Source of the DNA: Trebonia kvetii
GTDB taxonomy: Bacteria; Actinomycetota; Actinomycetes; Streptosporangiales; Streptosporangiaceae
NCBI RefSeq assembly: GCF_007827045.1
Contig: NZ_RPFW01000001.1
Coordinates: 1,216,519 to 1,280,518 of the forward strand
Direction: 5' to 3'
Length of the DNA: 64,000 bases
How positions within the stretch are numbered: the first letter of the stretch is position 1; every line of letters begins with the position of its first letter. Under the pieces are notes generated by a model. That model made no database searches. It was not told where the DNA came from and saw nothing but the letters and a program-made list of their open reading frames with translations. Below, one piece after another: positions 50,674-58,950 of the stretch. A program made the position numbers and the translations under genes.

Positions 50674-50901
50674 CTAAATGCCTTCGCAGAAGTCACGGAC
50701 AGGCTTGAGGTTGGCGTTCACCGAGGTCAGGCGCTCAGGCACGGTGGACGTGAGCTGGTCGATGGCCTGCACTCCCCCGGTCAGGGTCCGGAGCGTGCCC
50801 CGGATCGCTTGCAGATGAAGGACGATCCTGATCAGGCCGACCGCGGTGAACACGATGATCAGGCCGGCGACCGCGATCGTCATCCAGGCTGCTGCTGGCA
50901 T
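50674..50901 (-). CDS. Small single-pass membrane protein 2 of the cox array
   Basis: 75 aa from ATG 50901 (GGGAG upstream). Helix TIAVAGLIIVFTAVGLIRIVLHL, then QAIRGTLRTLTGGVQAIDQL and a helical tail with TSVNANLKPVRDFCEG. The tail's repeated hydrophobic spacing suggests a coiled coil. It has a single Cys near the end. 27 nt after gene 1. Confidence 0.65.
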   Translation of the reverse strand: MPAAAWMTIAVAGLIIVFTAVGLIRIVLHLQAIRGTLRTLTGGVQAIDQLTSTVPERLTSVNANLKPVRDFCEGI

Positions 50902-50928
50902 GGTGTGGCGCTCCCTTCGCTTCGGTCG

Positions 50929-51183
50929 CTAGCCGAGCAGTTTCGCGACGGAGCCCGCGTAGCGGACCGCGCCGACCTTGACTTCTTCGATGGTTCTGTC
51001 CGTGACCGCCAGGCCGTCGGGCACGCCCTGGAGCTCGCCGATCAGGCCGACGCCGCCGGCCAGGATGTCGGAGCTCGCCGCGCGGATCCGCTCCAGGGCC
51101 GCCAGCACCCGGTTGAGCAGGTAGATCACCACGGGCAGCACCACGACGAGCAGGATCACGTTGCCGATCCACCACAGGACCAT
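50929..51183 (-). CDS. Small single-pass membrane protein 1 of the cox array
   Basis: 84 aa from ATG 51183 (AAAGGAG 8 nt upstream). Helix WWIGNVILLVVVLPVVIYLL, then NRVLAALERIRAASSDILAGGVGLIGELQ, sharing 'L..RI....I..G' with genes 2-5, and a tail ending in VAKLLG. It begins 14 nt after coxG stops, so the whole array is the downstream part of the cox operon. Confidence 0.7.
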   Translation of the reverse strand: MVLWWIGNVILLVVVLPVVIYLLNRVLAALERIRAASSDILAGGVGLIGELQGVPDGLAVTDRTIEEVKVGAVRYAGSVAKLLG

Positions 51184-51197
51184 GACTGGATCTCCTT

Positions 51198-51791
51198 TCA
51201 GCTTGCCGCTGGCTGGTAGGGCAGGAAGAACCGGCGGAACACACGGGCCAGCGCCATCCGCGCGGCGCGCATCGCGATCGTGAAGCCCTGGGCGGACCGC
51301 TGGCCGCCGGCGGCCGCGATCTGTTCGGCGGACTCGCCGCGGTCCAGGCGCTCGATCCTGTCCTGCATGGATGCGGAGAAGTCGCGCATCAGGATCGCCG
51401 AGACGTCGGAGATCATCCCCCGGCCGTACTGGGCTGCCGCGCCGGACAGCTGCAGGTCCTGAGTGACGGCGACCTTGGTGCCGCGGCCCTTCGGCGACAG
51501 GGTGGCGCCCACCACCATCGCGGCCTGGCCGCGGCCCCGCTCGTCGGCGCCGACCGCGTGCACCATGATGCGCTTGGCTGCCTCGTCGCGCTCGGTGATG
51601 TCGGCGGTGCCGTTGAACTGCAGCCGGACCGGGCCCATCCGGATGGCGACCTTGCCCTCGTACTTGTCGTCGCCGAGGTCCTTCGTCAGCTCCGCGCCTG
51701 GCAGGCAGGAGGCCACCTGCGGGATGTCATCGAAGAACCGCCACACCTTGTCGACCGGTTGCGCGACCTCGAAGTCGCTGGTGATTATCAA
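51198..51791 (-). CDS. coxG: CoxG-like SRPBCC membrane-recruiting protein
   Basis: 197 aa. CoxG family opening SDFEVAQPVDKVWRFFDDIPQVASCLPGAEL, then YEGKVAIRMGPVRLQFNGTADI and KGRGTKVAVTQDLQLSGAAAQYGRGMISDVSAILM. The C-terminus has a basic-hydrophobic end (MALARVFRRFFLPY) that could bind the membrane. CoxG family proteins recruit CO dehydrogenase to the membrane and work on mycobacterial CoxG indicates quinone handling. Starts in a 4-bp overlap with the XdhC-type gene stop. Confidence 0.9.
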   Translation of the reverse strand: MIITSDFEVAQPVDKVWRFFDDIPQVASCLPGAELTKDLGDDKYEGKVAIRMGPVRLQFNGTADITERDEAAKRIMVHAVGADERGRGQAAMVVGATLSPKGRGTKVAVTQDLQLSGAAAQYGRGMISDVSAILMRDFSASMQDRIERLDRGESAEQIAAAGGQRSAQGFTIAMRAARMALARVFRRFFLPYQPAAS

Positions 51792-52750
51792 CGCAGCACC
51801 GCCTTAACGTAGGCATCTGGGTTCTCGCTGAACGCCTGGCGGCAGCCGGCGCAGCAGAAGTAATAGGTGATCCCGTCGTGGTCGGCCTTGATGGCTGACG
51901 CGTTCGGCATCACGGTCATGCCGCACACCGGGTCGACGGCCTCGGCCAGCCTGAGCTGGGCTTTCGGTTTCCTGGGCGGTTTTGGCCGCTCGGTGAGCGC
52001 GCCCGCCGCGCGGAGCTTGACGAGCTCGGCGAGGATCGCGACGGCCATCTCCTCGTGGGTGGTCCTGCCCAGGTCGAGGCCGGCCGGCGCGTGCACCCGA
52101 TCGAGCTGGTCCTTGGGCACTCCCCGCTCGGCAAGGTAGCCGAGCACAACCTCGCCGCGCTTGCGGGACGCGACGAGGCCCAGGTAGGCCGGGCGGGCGG
52201 CGACCGCGCGCTCGATCATGGCCTCGTCGCCATGCCCCTGGGTGGCGACGATGACCATCGAGCGCTCGTTCGCCCATTGTTTGCCAGCACTGTCCGTGGC
52301 GAAGTCCGCCGGGCTGATCAGGTCGGTCAGCCAGTCCAGGGCTTTTGCCAGTTTGGCGAGCGTGTGCGTCATCGGCGAGGTGCCGACGATCACCAGGTGG
52401 GGCACCGGGAGCACCGGCTCGATGTAGATCTCCAGCGCGCCCTCGCTCTGGCAGGAGATCGGCACCACGGTCATCCCCTCGGGGACGGCCGTGCCGAACT
52501 GGTCCGGGCTGCCGAGCAGCAGCAGCCGTGCCTGGCCGTCGGCGATGACTTGCTGCGCCTCGCGGATCACCGTCGGCTCCGCGCAGGCGCCGCCGATCCA
52601 GCCGTCGAGCTCGCCGTCGGCGGTGATGATGGCACGTGACCCTTGCTTGCTTGACGAGGGTCCCTGCCGCCAGACCACCGTGGCGAGCGCGAACGCCTGA
52701 CCGCTGCGGGCCAGCTCGTTCATTCGCTCGAGCACGCCCAGACCGTTCAT
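51788..52750 (-). CDS. XdhC/CoxF-family protein with C-terminal YHS domain
   Basis: 320 aa from ATG 52750 (GGAGGAAGCG upstream). XdhC_CoxI domain (FALATVVWRQGPSSSKQGSRAIITADGELDGWIGGACAEP, in parts), a Rossmann-like C-domain (HLVIVGTSPMTHTLAKLA, YLGLVASRKRGEVVL, HAPAGLDLGRTTHEEMAVAILAELV). Fused at ~270-320 is a YHS metal-binding domain: VDPVCGMTVMP, YYFCCAGCRQAFSENPDAYV. XdhC/CoxF proteins bind and sulphurate the molybdenum cofactor. The YHS Cys pattern suggests metal (copper?) binding, which would suit a Mo-Cu enzyme. The next gene is coxG, overlapping 4 bp. Confidence 0.88.
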   Translation of the reverse strand: MNGLGVLERMNELARSGQAFALATVVWRQGPSSSKQGSRAIITADGELDGWIGGACAEPTVIREAQQVIADGQARLLLLGSPDQFGTAVPEGMTVVPISCQSEGALEIYIEPVLPVPHLVIVGTSPMTHTLAKLAKALDWLTDLISPADFATDSAGKQWANERSMVIVATQGHGDEAMIERAVAARPAYLGLVASRKRGEVVLGYLAERGVPKDQLDRVHAPAGLDLGRTTHEEMAVAILAELVKLRAAGALTERPKPPRKPKAQLRLAEAVDPVCGMTVMPNASAIKADHDGITYYFCCAGCRQAFSENPDAYVKAVLR

Positions 52751-52770
52751 CGCTTCCTCCCGGAAATGTC

Positions 52771-55161
52771 CTAGTCCTGGCGGATGGGCGGTGCGCCGGA
52801 CACATCCCGGCGATAGGTGATCGCTTCCCAGACCCGGTCCGGCAACACCGGCATGTCGATGTTCCGTACGCCCGTCTCCTCCAGCGCGTCCATGACAGCG
52901 TTGACAAACGCGGCCGGGCCGCCGACCGCCGCGCACTCGCCGATGCCCTTGGCGCCGATCGGGTGGTGCGGGCACGGGGTCACGACCTCGCTGTGCAGCT
53001 CGTAGCCGGGGGTCTCCCAGGCGCTCGGCAGCAGGTAGTCCATGTAGTTCGAGCCGACGCAGTTGCCGTCGGCGTCGAAGGTGATGAACTGCATGCTTGC
53101 CATCGCGTACGCCTCGGTGAGCCCGCCCATGATCTGGCCCTCGACGATCATCGGGTTGATGCGGACACCGCAGTCGTCGACCGCGACCATCCGCAGCACG
53201 TCCCAGACGCCGGTCTCCCGATCGACCTCAACGGTGACGATGTACACGGCGAACGGCCAGGTCAGGTTCGGCGGGTCGTAGTACGCGGTGTTCTCGAGGC
53301 CGGGCTCCATGCCGTCGGGCATGTTGCTGTAGGCCGCCATCGCGCATTCCTGGATGGACACGCCGCGCTGCGGCGCGCTGCGCACGTAGAACCGGCCGAG
53401 CTCCCACTCGACGTCCTCCTCGGACACCTCGAGCAGGTGCGCCGCGAGCTTGCGGGCCTTGGCGCGGATCTTGCGGCTGACCATGGCGACGGCGGCGCCG
53501 GCGACCGGCGTGGACCGCGACGCGTAGGTACCCATGCCGAACGGCGCGGTGTCGGTGTCGCCCTCCTCCACCGTGATGTCATCGGCGGGGATGCCGAGCT
53601 CGTGCGCGACGATCTGCGCCCACGTAGTCTCGTGTCCCTGGCCCTGGCTCTTCGCGCCGGTGCGCAGGATCGCCTTGCCGGTCATGTGGATCTTGAGCTC
53701 GGCGGAGTCGAACATCTTGATGCCGAGGATGTCGTACTCCCGGCTATTGCCCGCGCCGAGCGGCTCAGTCATCGTCGAGATGCCAAGGCCGAGGAGGCGC
53801 CCCTGTTTTCTCGCCTCGGCCTGCTCCTTGCGGAAGTTCTCGTAGTCGATCGCCTTCAGGCCGACGTCCAGGCACTTGGCGTACTGGCCGGAGTCGGTCA
53901 GGAAGCCGAACGGCGTGCGGTGCGGGAAGTCGTCGTCCCTGACGAAGTTCATCCGGCGGAACTCGGCCTGGTCAATGCCCAGGTCGGCGGCGGCCGCCTG
54001 CACCATGCGCTCCTGGAAGAACATGGCCTCGGTGACGCGGAACGAGCACCGGTAAGCCACGCCGCCCGGCGCCTTGTTGGTGTACACGCCGCGCGCCGTC
54101 AGGTGCGCGGCCGGGATGTCGTAGGCGGCGAACGCGGAGTGCATCAGGCCGATCTTGAACTTGCTCGGCTGCGCGTCGGAGAAGAACGCGCCGTGGTCGG
54201 CGTCGGTGTGCATCCGGACGCCGAGGATCTTGCCGTCCTTGCGCAGCGCCATCTCGCCCTTGAGGTAGATGTCGCGCGCGAAACCGGTGGAGATGAGGTT
54301 GCCCGTCTTGTCCTCGATCCACTTCACCGGGCGCTCGAGCAGGATCGAGGCCAGGATCGAGCAGACGTAGCCCGGGTAGACAGGCACCTTGTTACCGAAG
54401 CCGCCGCCGATGTCCGGCGAGATGATCCGGATCATCTGCTCGGGCAGCTCGGCCACCATGGCGACCGCGGCGCGGATGATGTGCGGCGCCTGGGTGGTCA
54501 TGTAGACGGTGAGCTTCTGGGTGGCCCGGTTGAAATCCGCGACCGAGCCGCAGCACTCTATCGGCGACGGGTGGCTGCGCGGGTAGTGCAGCTCGAGCTT
54601 GGAGACCAGGTCCGCCTGCTCGAAGGCCCGGTCGGTGCCCGCCTTGTCGCCGACCTCCCAGTTGTAGATGACGTTGCCGTCCTGGCCAACCTTGTCGTCG
54701 CGGATCACCGGCGCGTCCGGCTCGAGCCCCTGCCACGGGTTCACGATGGGCGGCAGCGCCTCGTAGTCGACCTCGATAAGCTCGCACGCGTCCTTGGCGA
54801 TGTACGGGTCGTCCGCGATGACGCAGGCCACCTCCTGGCCCTGGAAGCGCACCTTGTCGGTGGCGAGCACCGCCTGGGTGTCGTAGGAAAGCGTGGGCAT
54901 CCAGGCGAGGTTGCGCGTCGCCATCATCTCGCCGGTCAGCACCAGGTGGACGCCGGGTACCGCCCAGGCCTTGCTGGTATCGATCGACTTGATGCGGGCG
55001 TGCGGCAGCGGGCTGCGCAGGATCTCCATGTGCAGCATGCCGGGAAGGACCACGTCGTCGGTGTAGTTGCCCTTGCCCCTGATGAAGCGGTCGTCCTCGA
55101 CGCGCTTGCGGCTAGAGCCGAGCCCGCCGATCTTGATCTCGTCGAGTGCCTGCGTTGTCAC
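52771..55161 (-). CDS. coxL: CO dehydrogenase large subunit, form I (set 1)
   Basis: 796 aa. The form I active-site loop GGVAYRCSFRVTEA is intact with Cys372 (the Cu ligand; form II enzymes have AYRGAGR). Other Mo-hydroxylase features: EDDRFIRGKGNYTDDV, the QAPH region, GGGFGNKVP, SQGQGHETTWAQ and the base Glu in GAKGIGECAAVGG. With CoxM and CoxS it forms the (LMS)2 Mo-Cu enzyme CO + H2O to CO2 + 2e-. Four nt after coxS, operon order M-S-L as in form I loci. Confidence 0.93.
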   Translation of the reverse strand: MTTQALDEIKIGGLGSSRKRVEDDRFIRGKGNYTDDVVLPGMLHMEILRSPLPHARIKSIDTSKAWAVPGVHLVLTGEMMATRNLAWMPTLSYDTQAVLATDKVRFQGQEVACVIADDPYIAKDACELIEVDYEALPPIVNPWQGLEPDAPVIRDDKVGQDGNVIYNWEVGDKAGTDRAFEQADLVSKLELHYPRSHPSPIECCGSVADFNRATQKLTVYMTTQAPHIIRAAVAMVAELPEQMIRIISPDIGGGFGNKVPVYPGYVCSILASILLERPVKWIEDKTGNLISTGFARDIYLKGEMALRKDGKILGVRMHTDADHGAFFSDAQPSKFKIGLMHSAFAAYDIPAAHLTARGVYTNKAPGGVAYRCSFRVTEAMFFQERMVQAAAADLGIDQAEFRRMNFVRDDDFPHRTPFGFLTDSGQYAKCLDVGLKAIDYENFRKEQAEARKQGRLLGLGISTMTEPLGAGNSREYDILGIKMFDSAELKIHMTGKAILRTGAKSQGQGHETTWAQIVAHELGIPADDITVEEGDTDTAPFGMGTYASRSTPVAGAAVAMVSRKIRAKARKLAAHLLEVSEEDVEWELGRFYVRSAPQRGVSIQECAMAAYSNMPDGMEPGLENTAYYDPPNLTWPFAVYIVTVEVDRETGVWDVLRMVAVDDCGVRINPMIVEGQIMGGLTEAYAMASMQFITFDADGNCVGSNYMDYLLPSAWETPGYELHSEVVTPCPHHPIGAKGIGECAAVGGPAAFVNAVMDALEETGVRNIDMPVLPDRVWEAITYRRDVSGAPPIRQD

Positions 55162-55164
55162 GCG

Positions 55165-55689
55165 TTACCCCTCCACCCTGAGCTTCTCGGCCGCCCAGAG
55201 GACCGACTTCACGATGTTCTGGTAGCCGGTGCAGCGGCACAGGTTGCCGGAAAGCGCCCAGCGCACCTCGTCCTCCGTCGGGTCGGGGTTGCGCTCGAGC
55301 AGGGCCTTGGCAGCCAGCATCATGCCCGGCGTGCAGAACCCGCACTGCAGGCCATGCTCCTGCTTGAACCCCTCCTGGAGCGGGTGCAGCTCGCTGGCCG
55401 TCGCCATGCCCTCCACGGTCGTCACCTCGCGGCCGTCCACCTGCACCGCGAGCATGGTGCACGACTTGATCGCGGCGCCGTCGACGAGCACCGTGCAGGC
55501 GCCGCAGTTGGTCGTGTCGCAGCCCCGGTGGGTGCCGGTCAGCCCGACGCCGCGCCGGATCAGGTCGGCGAGCAGCAGCCGGGGCTCGATCTCCGCGATC
55601 TTCTTCTTGCCGTTGATGGTGAACTTGATCTTGCGGACCGGGACCTCTTCCGCTGCCTCGTCGCCGAGGTCGTCATACACCATGGTCAT
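55165..55689 (-). CDS. coxS: CO dehydrogenase small iron-sulphur subunit (set 1)
   Basis: 174 aa. Plant-type [2Fe-2S] domain: [20 protein letters not shown]; then the second [2Fe-2S] domain [21 protein letters not shown] and [21 protein letters not shown]. All eight cluster Cys are present. A 15-residue N-terminal extension ([16 protein letters not shown]) precedes the usual start; Met3 or later could be the real start. It passes electrons from the Mo centre (CoxL) to FAD (CoxM). Two nt after coxM. Confidence 0.93.
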   Translation of the reverse strand: MTMVYDDLGDEAAEEVPVRKIKFTINGKKKIAEIEPRLLLADLIRRGVGLTGTHRGCDTTNCGACTVLVDGAAIKSCTMLAVQVDGREVTTVEGMATASELHPLQEGFKQEHGLQCGFCTPGMMLAAKALLERNPDPTEDEVRWALSGNLCRCTGYQNIVKSVLWAAEKLRVEG

Positions 55690-55691
55690 GG

Positions 55692-56570
55692 TCAGGCCGC
55701 CCTCTCCGCGGTCGCTGTCAGGGTTCCGCCGAGTATGCGCTTGACGAAGACCCGCACCATCTGGCGCTTGTACTCCGCACTGCCGCGGTGGTCGGTCCTC
55801 GGCTGCGCCGCCCGCGCCGCCAGTTCCGCGGCCTCGGCGATGGTCTCGGCGGTGAGCGGCTTGCCGGTAAGCACGGCGGCCGCCTCGGTGGCCCCAATGG
55901 TGGACCCGCCGACGCCGGTGAGCGCGATGCCCGCGCGGACCACCCGGTCACCCGAGGTCTCGATGGCCACCGCGGTGCCGACGGTCGCGAAGTCGCCGAC
56001 GCGGCGCTCCAGCTTGAGGTAGCCGCCCTTTCGTTCCCCCTGGGCTTTGGGCACGACCGCCTCGACGGCGATCTCGTCGTGCGCGAGGGTGTTCTGGAAC
56101 GGGCCGGTGACGAAGTCCGCCAGCGGGATGGAGCGCCTGCCGTTCGGACCCTGCGCTATCACCGAGCCGCCGAGCGCGAGCATCACCGAAGCCCAGTCGC
56201 CCTGCGGGTCGGCGTGGCACAGCGAGCCGACGAGCGTGCCGCGGTTGCGCACCAGCGGGTCGGCGACCAGCGGCGCGGCCGCGGCCATCGTCGGCTGCGT
56301 GCCCTTGAGCAGGCCGGAGAACTCCAGGTCGGAGTGCCTGCACAGCGCGCCGATGCGCAGCGTGCCGTCGGACTCCGCCCGGTGGTAGGCCAGTCCCGGC
56401 AGGTTGTTGATGTCGACGAGCATCTCCGGCGAGGCGAAGCGCAGCTTCATCATCGGCACCAGGCTCTGCCCGCCTGCCAGCACCTTCACGTCGTCGCCGC
56501 CGTCGCGTAGCAGGGCGATCGCCTCGTCAAGGGAGTGCGGCGCCTCGTAGCGGAACCGCGATGGGAACAT
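55692..56570 (-). CDS. coxM: CO dehydrogenase medium FAD subunit (set 1)
   Basis: 292 aa from ATG 56570, preceded by GGAGGAATTGA. FAD-binding motifs [24 protein letters not shown] and [21 protein letters not shown], family C-terminus [16 protein letters not shown]. First structural subunit of set 1. It starts directly after the stop of the small 79-aa gene (56571), so translation is probably coupled. Confidence 0.93.
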   Translation of the reverse strand: MFPSRFRYEAPHSLDEAIALLRDGGDDVKVLAGGQSLVPMMKLRFASPEMLVDINNLPGLAYHRAESDGTLRIGALCRHSDLEFSGLLKGTQPTMAAAAPLVADPLVRNRGTLVGSLCHADPQGDWASVMLALGGSVIAQGPNGRRSIPLADFVTGPFQNTLAHDEIAVEAVVPKAQGERKGGYLKLERRVGDFATVGTAVAIETSGDRVVRAGIALTGVGGSTIGATEAAAVLTGKPLTAETIAEAAELAARAAQPRTDHRGSAEYKRQMVRVFVKRILGGTLTATAERAA

Positions 56571-56810
56571 TCAATTCCTCCCGGGATTAGGGTCGGGCAC
56601 AGCCTGCGGGCCTGATTCGTAATCAGGGTCGGGACGCGGCTCCTGATGCGGCGGCCACGGCCCGGAGACGGGCTGTCCCGCGATCTTGAGGTAGTCGATG
56701 AGCTGCGGCCACGCCCACACCGTCGGACTCTTCCCGGTCTTCGGCGCGTTCTCGATCAGCTCGTAAAGGCGCGGATTGTCCTTGCTGTGTCCGTCGGACT
56801 CGATAGGCAC
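56571..56810 (-). CDS. Small protein heading the coxMSL operon (79 aa)
   Basis: 79 aa from GTG 56810 (GGGAG upstream). Sequence: GHSKDNPRLYELIENAPKTG, then VWAWPQLIDYLKIAGQPVSG and a Pro/Asp-rich tail PDPDYESGPQAVPDPNPG. One amphipathic helix with Trp residues, no membrane helix, no Cys. It touches coxM (no gap). No family recognised. Whether it is translated is supported by the ribosome site and codon choice, but not by homology. Confidence 0.55.
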   Translation of the reverse strand: MPIESDGHSKDNPRLYELIENAPKTGKSPTVWAWPQLIDYLKIAGQPVSGPWPPHQEPRPDPDYESGPQAVPDPNPGRN

Positions 56811-56961
56811 GCCACGATCTCCCGTCGTCAGGACCAGTGGTCACGAAAGGTAGGGGTATCGTGGCGCGCTCTTAACACGGCCGCAACGGCCAAATAAGCT
56901 GATCCTTAATTGGGGTTCCGCGTCGAGGCATCAGGCGGACATGTCGGGCAAACGGGAGATC
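56811..56961 (-). promoter_or_regulatory. Upstream region of the minus-strand cox operon
   Basis: 151 bp between the 79-aa gene and LysR stop. It contains the 13-bp palindrome GGCCG-CAA-CGGCC (56879-56891) and AATTGGGG at 56908-56915; the same word lies at 58008-58015 upstream of the second cox set. No clear -35/-10. Probable site of cox control, low certainty. Confidence 0.35.
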
Positions 56962-57933
56962 TCAGCTCCAGATCGTCACGTAGACGGGGGGCTTGAAGCG
57001 CGACGGCGGCACGCCGGCCGCGGGCGAGCGCATCAGCTGCATCGCCTCGGGCGTGCCGAGGAACCTGCGCAGCGCGCTCGCGGCAGTGCTGCGCCGCTCC
57101 CGCTCGAGCAGCGTCACGTACCAGCGCTCCTCCACCGGGACGCCCGGCAGGTCGATGAGGGACAGCTCGCCCCGTCTGATCTGGTGCGACACCAGGTGCT
57201 CGATCGCCGGGGCGACACCCGAGCCGTCGGCGGCGGCCGCCCAGGCGGCAGTCTGGCTCTGGAAGACGCCGATATTGCTGTCGGCGACGCCGAGACGGCG
57301 CAGCAGCCTGGCCGCCTCGCTGTCCGGGTCGGTGCCGGAGGGGTCAACCAGCCAGCGCCACTGCCTGGCCAAACCGCGCGGCCGCGCTGTGCTTCCCCCG
57401 CCCGCCCCGCCAGTTCCGGACCCGACCACGACGAGCCGGAACTTGAAGATCGGCTCGCTGACGATCGGCAGCTCGTGGTCGCTCACCGCGCCCGGCCCGA
57501 TCGCGACGTCCGCGAGCCGGTTGGCGATGAGCACCGGCAGCTCGCCCGCCGCGGCTACCCCGGTGGTGATCTCTACCGCCCCGGCGAACCGGCGGCGGAA
57601 CGCCTCGAGCAGCGGCGCGGCCACGAACTCGGCGAAGGTCGAGGTGGCGACGATGCGCAGCTGCTCGGGCGCGCCCTGCGCGGCCCGGACCGCGGCGTGC
57701 GCCTCGGCGCCGAGCACCACGATCTGGGACGCGGTACCGAGCAGCCGGGTGCCGCCAGGCGTCAGCGTCATGCCCGCCTGGCTGCGGGTGATCAGCTGGT
57801 CGCCGAGGTCCTGGCGGAGGGCGGTGAGCGCCTGCGAGACCGCCGACTCGCTGACGCCGAGCGCGCTGGCGGCGGCCCGGACCGACCCGAGCCTGGCCAC
57901 CAGGACGAACGCGTTCAGCTGCGTCAGGGTCAT
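56962..57933 (-). CDS. LysR-family regulator between the cox sets
   Basis: 323 aa from ATG 57933 (GGAG 8 nt upstream); the in-frame ATG at 57975 adds 14 residues. N-terminal winged helix LTQLNAFVLVARLGSVRAAASALGVSESAVSQALTALRQDLGDQL, in parts the LysR signature, and a substrate-binding domain (LRIVATSTFAEFVAAPLLEAFRR, LADVAIGPGAV, GSGTGGAGGG insertion). It is divergent from coxM2, 126 bp apart, and lies upstream of the minus-strand cox operon, so it could control both. The inducer, perhaps linked to CO or redox state, is unknown. Confidence 0.85.
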   Translation of the reverse strand: MTLTQLNAFVLVARLGSVRAAASALGVSESAVSQALTALRQDLGDQLITRSQAGMTLTPGGTRLLGTASQIVVLGAEAHAAVRAAQGAPEQLRIVATSTFAEFVAAPLLEAFRRRFAGAVEITTGVAAAGELPVLIANRLADVAIGPGAVSDHELPIVSEPIFKFRLVVVGSGTGGAGGGSTARPRGLARQWRWLVDPSGTDPDSEAARLLRRLGVADSNIGVFQSQTAAWAAAADGSGVAPAIEHLVSHQIRRGELSLIDLPGVPVEERWYVTLLERERRSTAASALRRFLGTPEAMQLMRSPAAGVPPSRFKPPVYVTIWS

Positions 57934-58059
57934 CGCACACTCCAGCGTGGGCAGCATCGCCGTAGAGAGATCCATAGCATCTCCCTACAGTCAGAACGTA
58001 CGGCATCAATTGGGGGCTCGAATAGAACAGATGAGGCCCTTGCGGCCGTGGAGGTGGGA
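57934..58059 (+). promoter_or_regulatory. Divergent region between LysR and coxM2
   Basis: 126 bp holding AATTGGGG (58008-58015), also found upstream of set 1. LysR proteins bind such divergent regions. No strong palindrome; -35/-10 elements not clear. Confidence 0.35.
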
Positions 58060-58950
58060 GTGCAGGTTCCCGCGCAGGTCGAATACGAGAAGGCGACGAG
58101 CGTCGGGCAGGCGCTTAGCCTGCTGGCCAGGTACGCGCCAGCCGGACGGATCCTGGCCGGCGGGCACAGCCTGATCCCGATGATGAAGCTGCGGCTCGCG
58201 CAGCCCGAGGTGCTCATCGACATCAACGGCATCGCCGGCCTGCGCTACATCTCCCGGTCAGGGCACGAACTGCGGATCGGCGCGCTCGCCAGGCACGCTG
58301 ACCTGCTGTCTTCCGAGCTAGCCGGCCAGCACTTCACGATCTTGCACGACGCGGAGCGGGTGATCGCCGACCCGGTCGTCAGGCAGTGGGGCACCATCGG
58401 CGGGTCGCTGTGCCAGGCCGACCCGTCGGAAGACCTGTCCGCCGCGTTCGCCGCGCTGAAGGGCTCCATGATCATCCACGGTCCCGGGGGCAGCAGGGAG
58501 GTGCCGGCCAGGGCCTTCCACACCGGCCCCTATGAGACGGTGGTCGGACCCGCCGAGATGCTGACCGAGATCAGGCTGCCGGTCAGGCGGGACACCGGCA
58601 GCGCGTACCTGAAGGTGTGCCGCAGGGCGGGCGACTGGCCGATCGGCGCGGCCGGGGCGGCGATCTGGCTGGCGGACGGGCGGATCGCCGACGTCGGCAT
58701 CGGGCTCACGGCGGTCGGTGCGGCGCACTTCGTCGCGGCCGAGGCGGAGGAGTTCCTCCGCGGCCAGCCGGCCGGCGAGGAGGCGTTTGCCCGGGCGGGC
58801 GAGATCGCCGCGGCGCACTGCAACCCCGTCGCCGATCAGCGCGGTCCCGTCGAGTACAAGCGGCACCTAGTCGGCGAGCTGACCGTTCGGGTGCTGCGGC
58901 TCGCCGTGCGGCGTGCTCTTGGGCTTGGCTCTATGGAGCCGGCGTCGTGA
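58060..58950 (+). CDS. coxM: CO dehydrogenase medium FAD subunit (set 2)
   Basis: 296 aa from GTG 58060, giving the typical start MQVPAQVEYEKATSVGQALSLL; GGAGGT lies 4 nt upstream, and GTG 58048/58054 are possible alternatives. FAD motifs AGGHSLIPMMKLRLAQPEVLIDIN and VVRQWGTIGGSLCQADPSEDL are present. Stop overlaps the coxS2 GTG (GTGA 58947-58950). It diverges clearly from the set 1 CoxM, so this is an old paralogue, not a recent copy. Confidence 0.92.
   Translation: MQVPAQVEYEKATSVGQALSLLARYAPAGRILAGGHSLIPMMKLRLAQPEVLIDINGIAGLRYISRSGHELRIGALARHADLLSSELAGQHFTILHDAERVIADPVVRQWGTIGGSLCQADPSEDLSAAFAALKGSMIIHGPGGSREVPARAFHTGPYETVVGPAEMLTEIRLPVRRDTGSAYLKVCRRAGDWPIGAAGAAIWLADGRIADVGIGLTAVGAAHFVAAEAEEFLRGQPAGEEAFARAGEIAAAHCNPVADQRGPVEYKRHLVGELTVRVLRLAVRRALGLGSMEPAS

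Noticed and set aside
52636..56022. 1128-codon plus-strand open frame
   Set aside because: It lies antisense to coxL, coxS and coxM, is Arg/Val/His/Asp-rich in the manner of GC-rich shadow frames, and shows no domain; the minus-strand genes have full family motifs.
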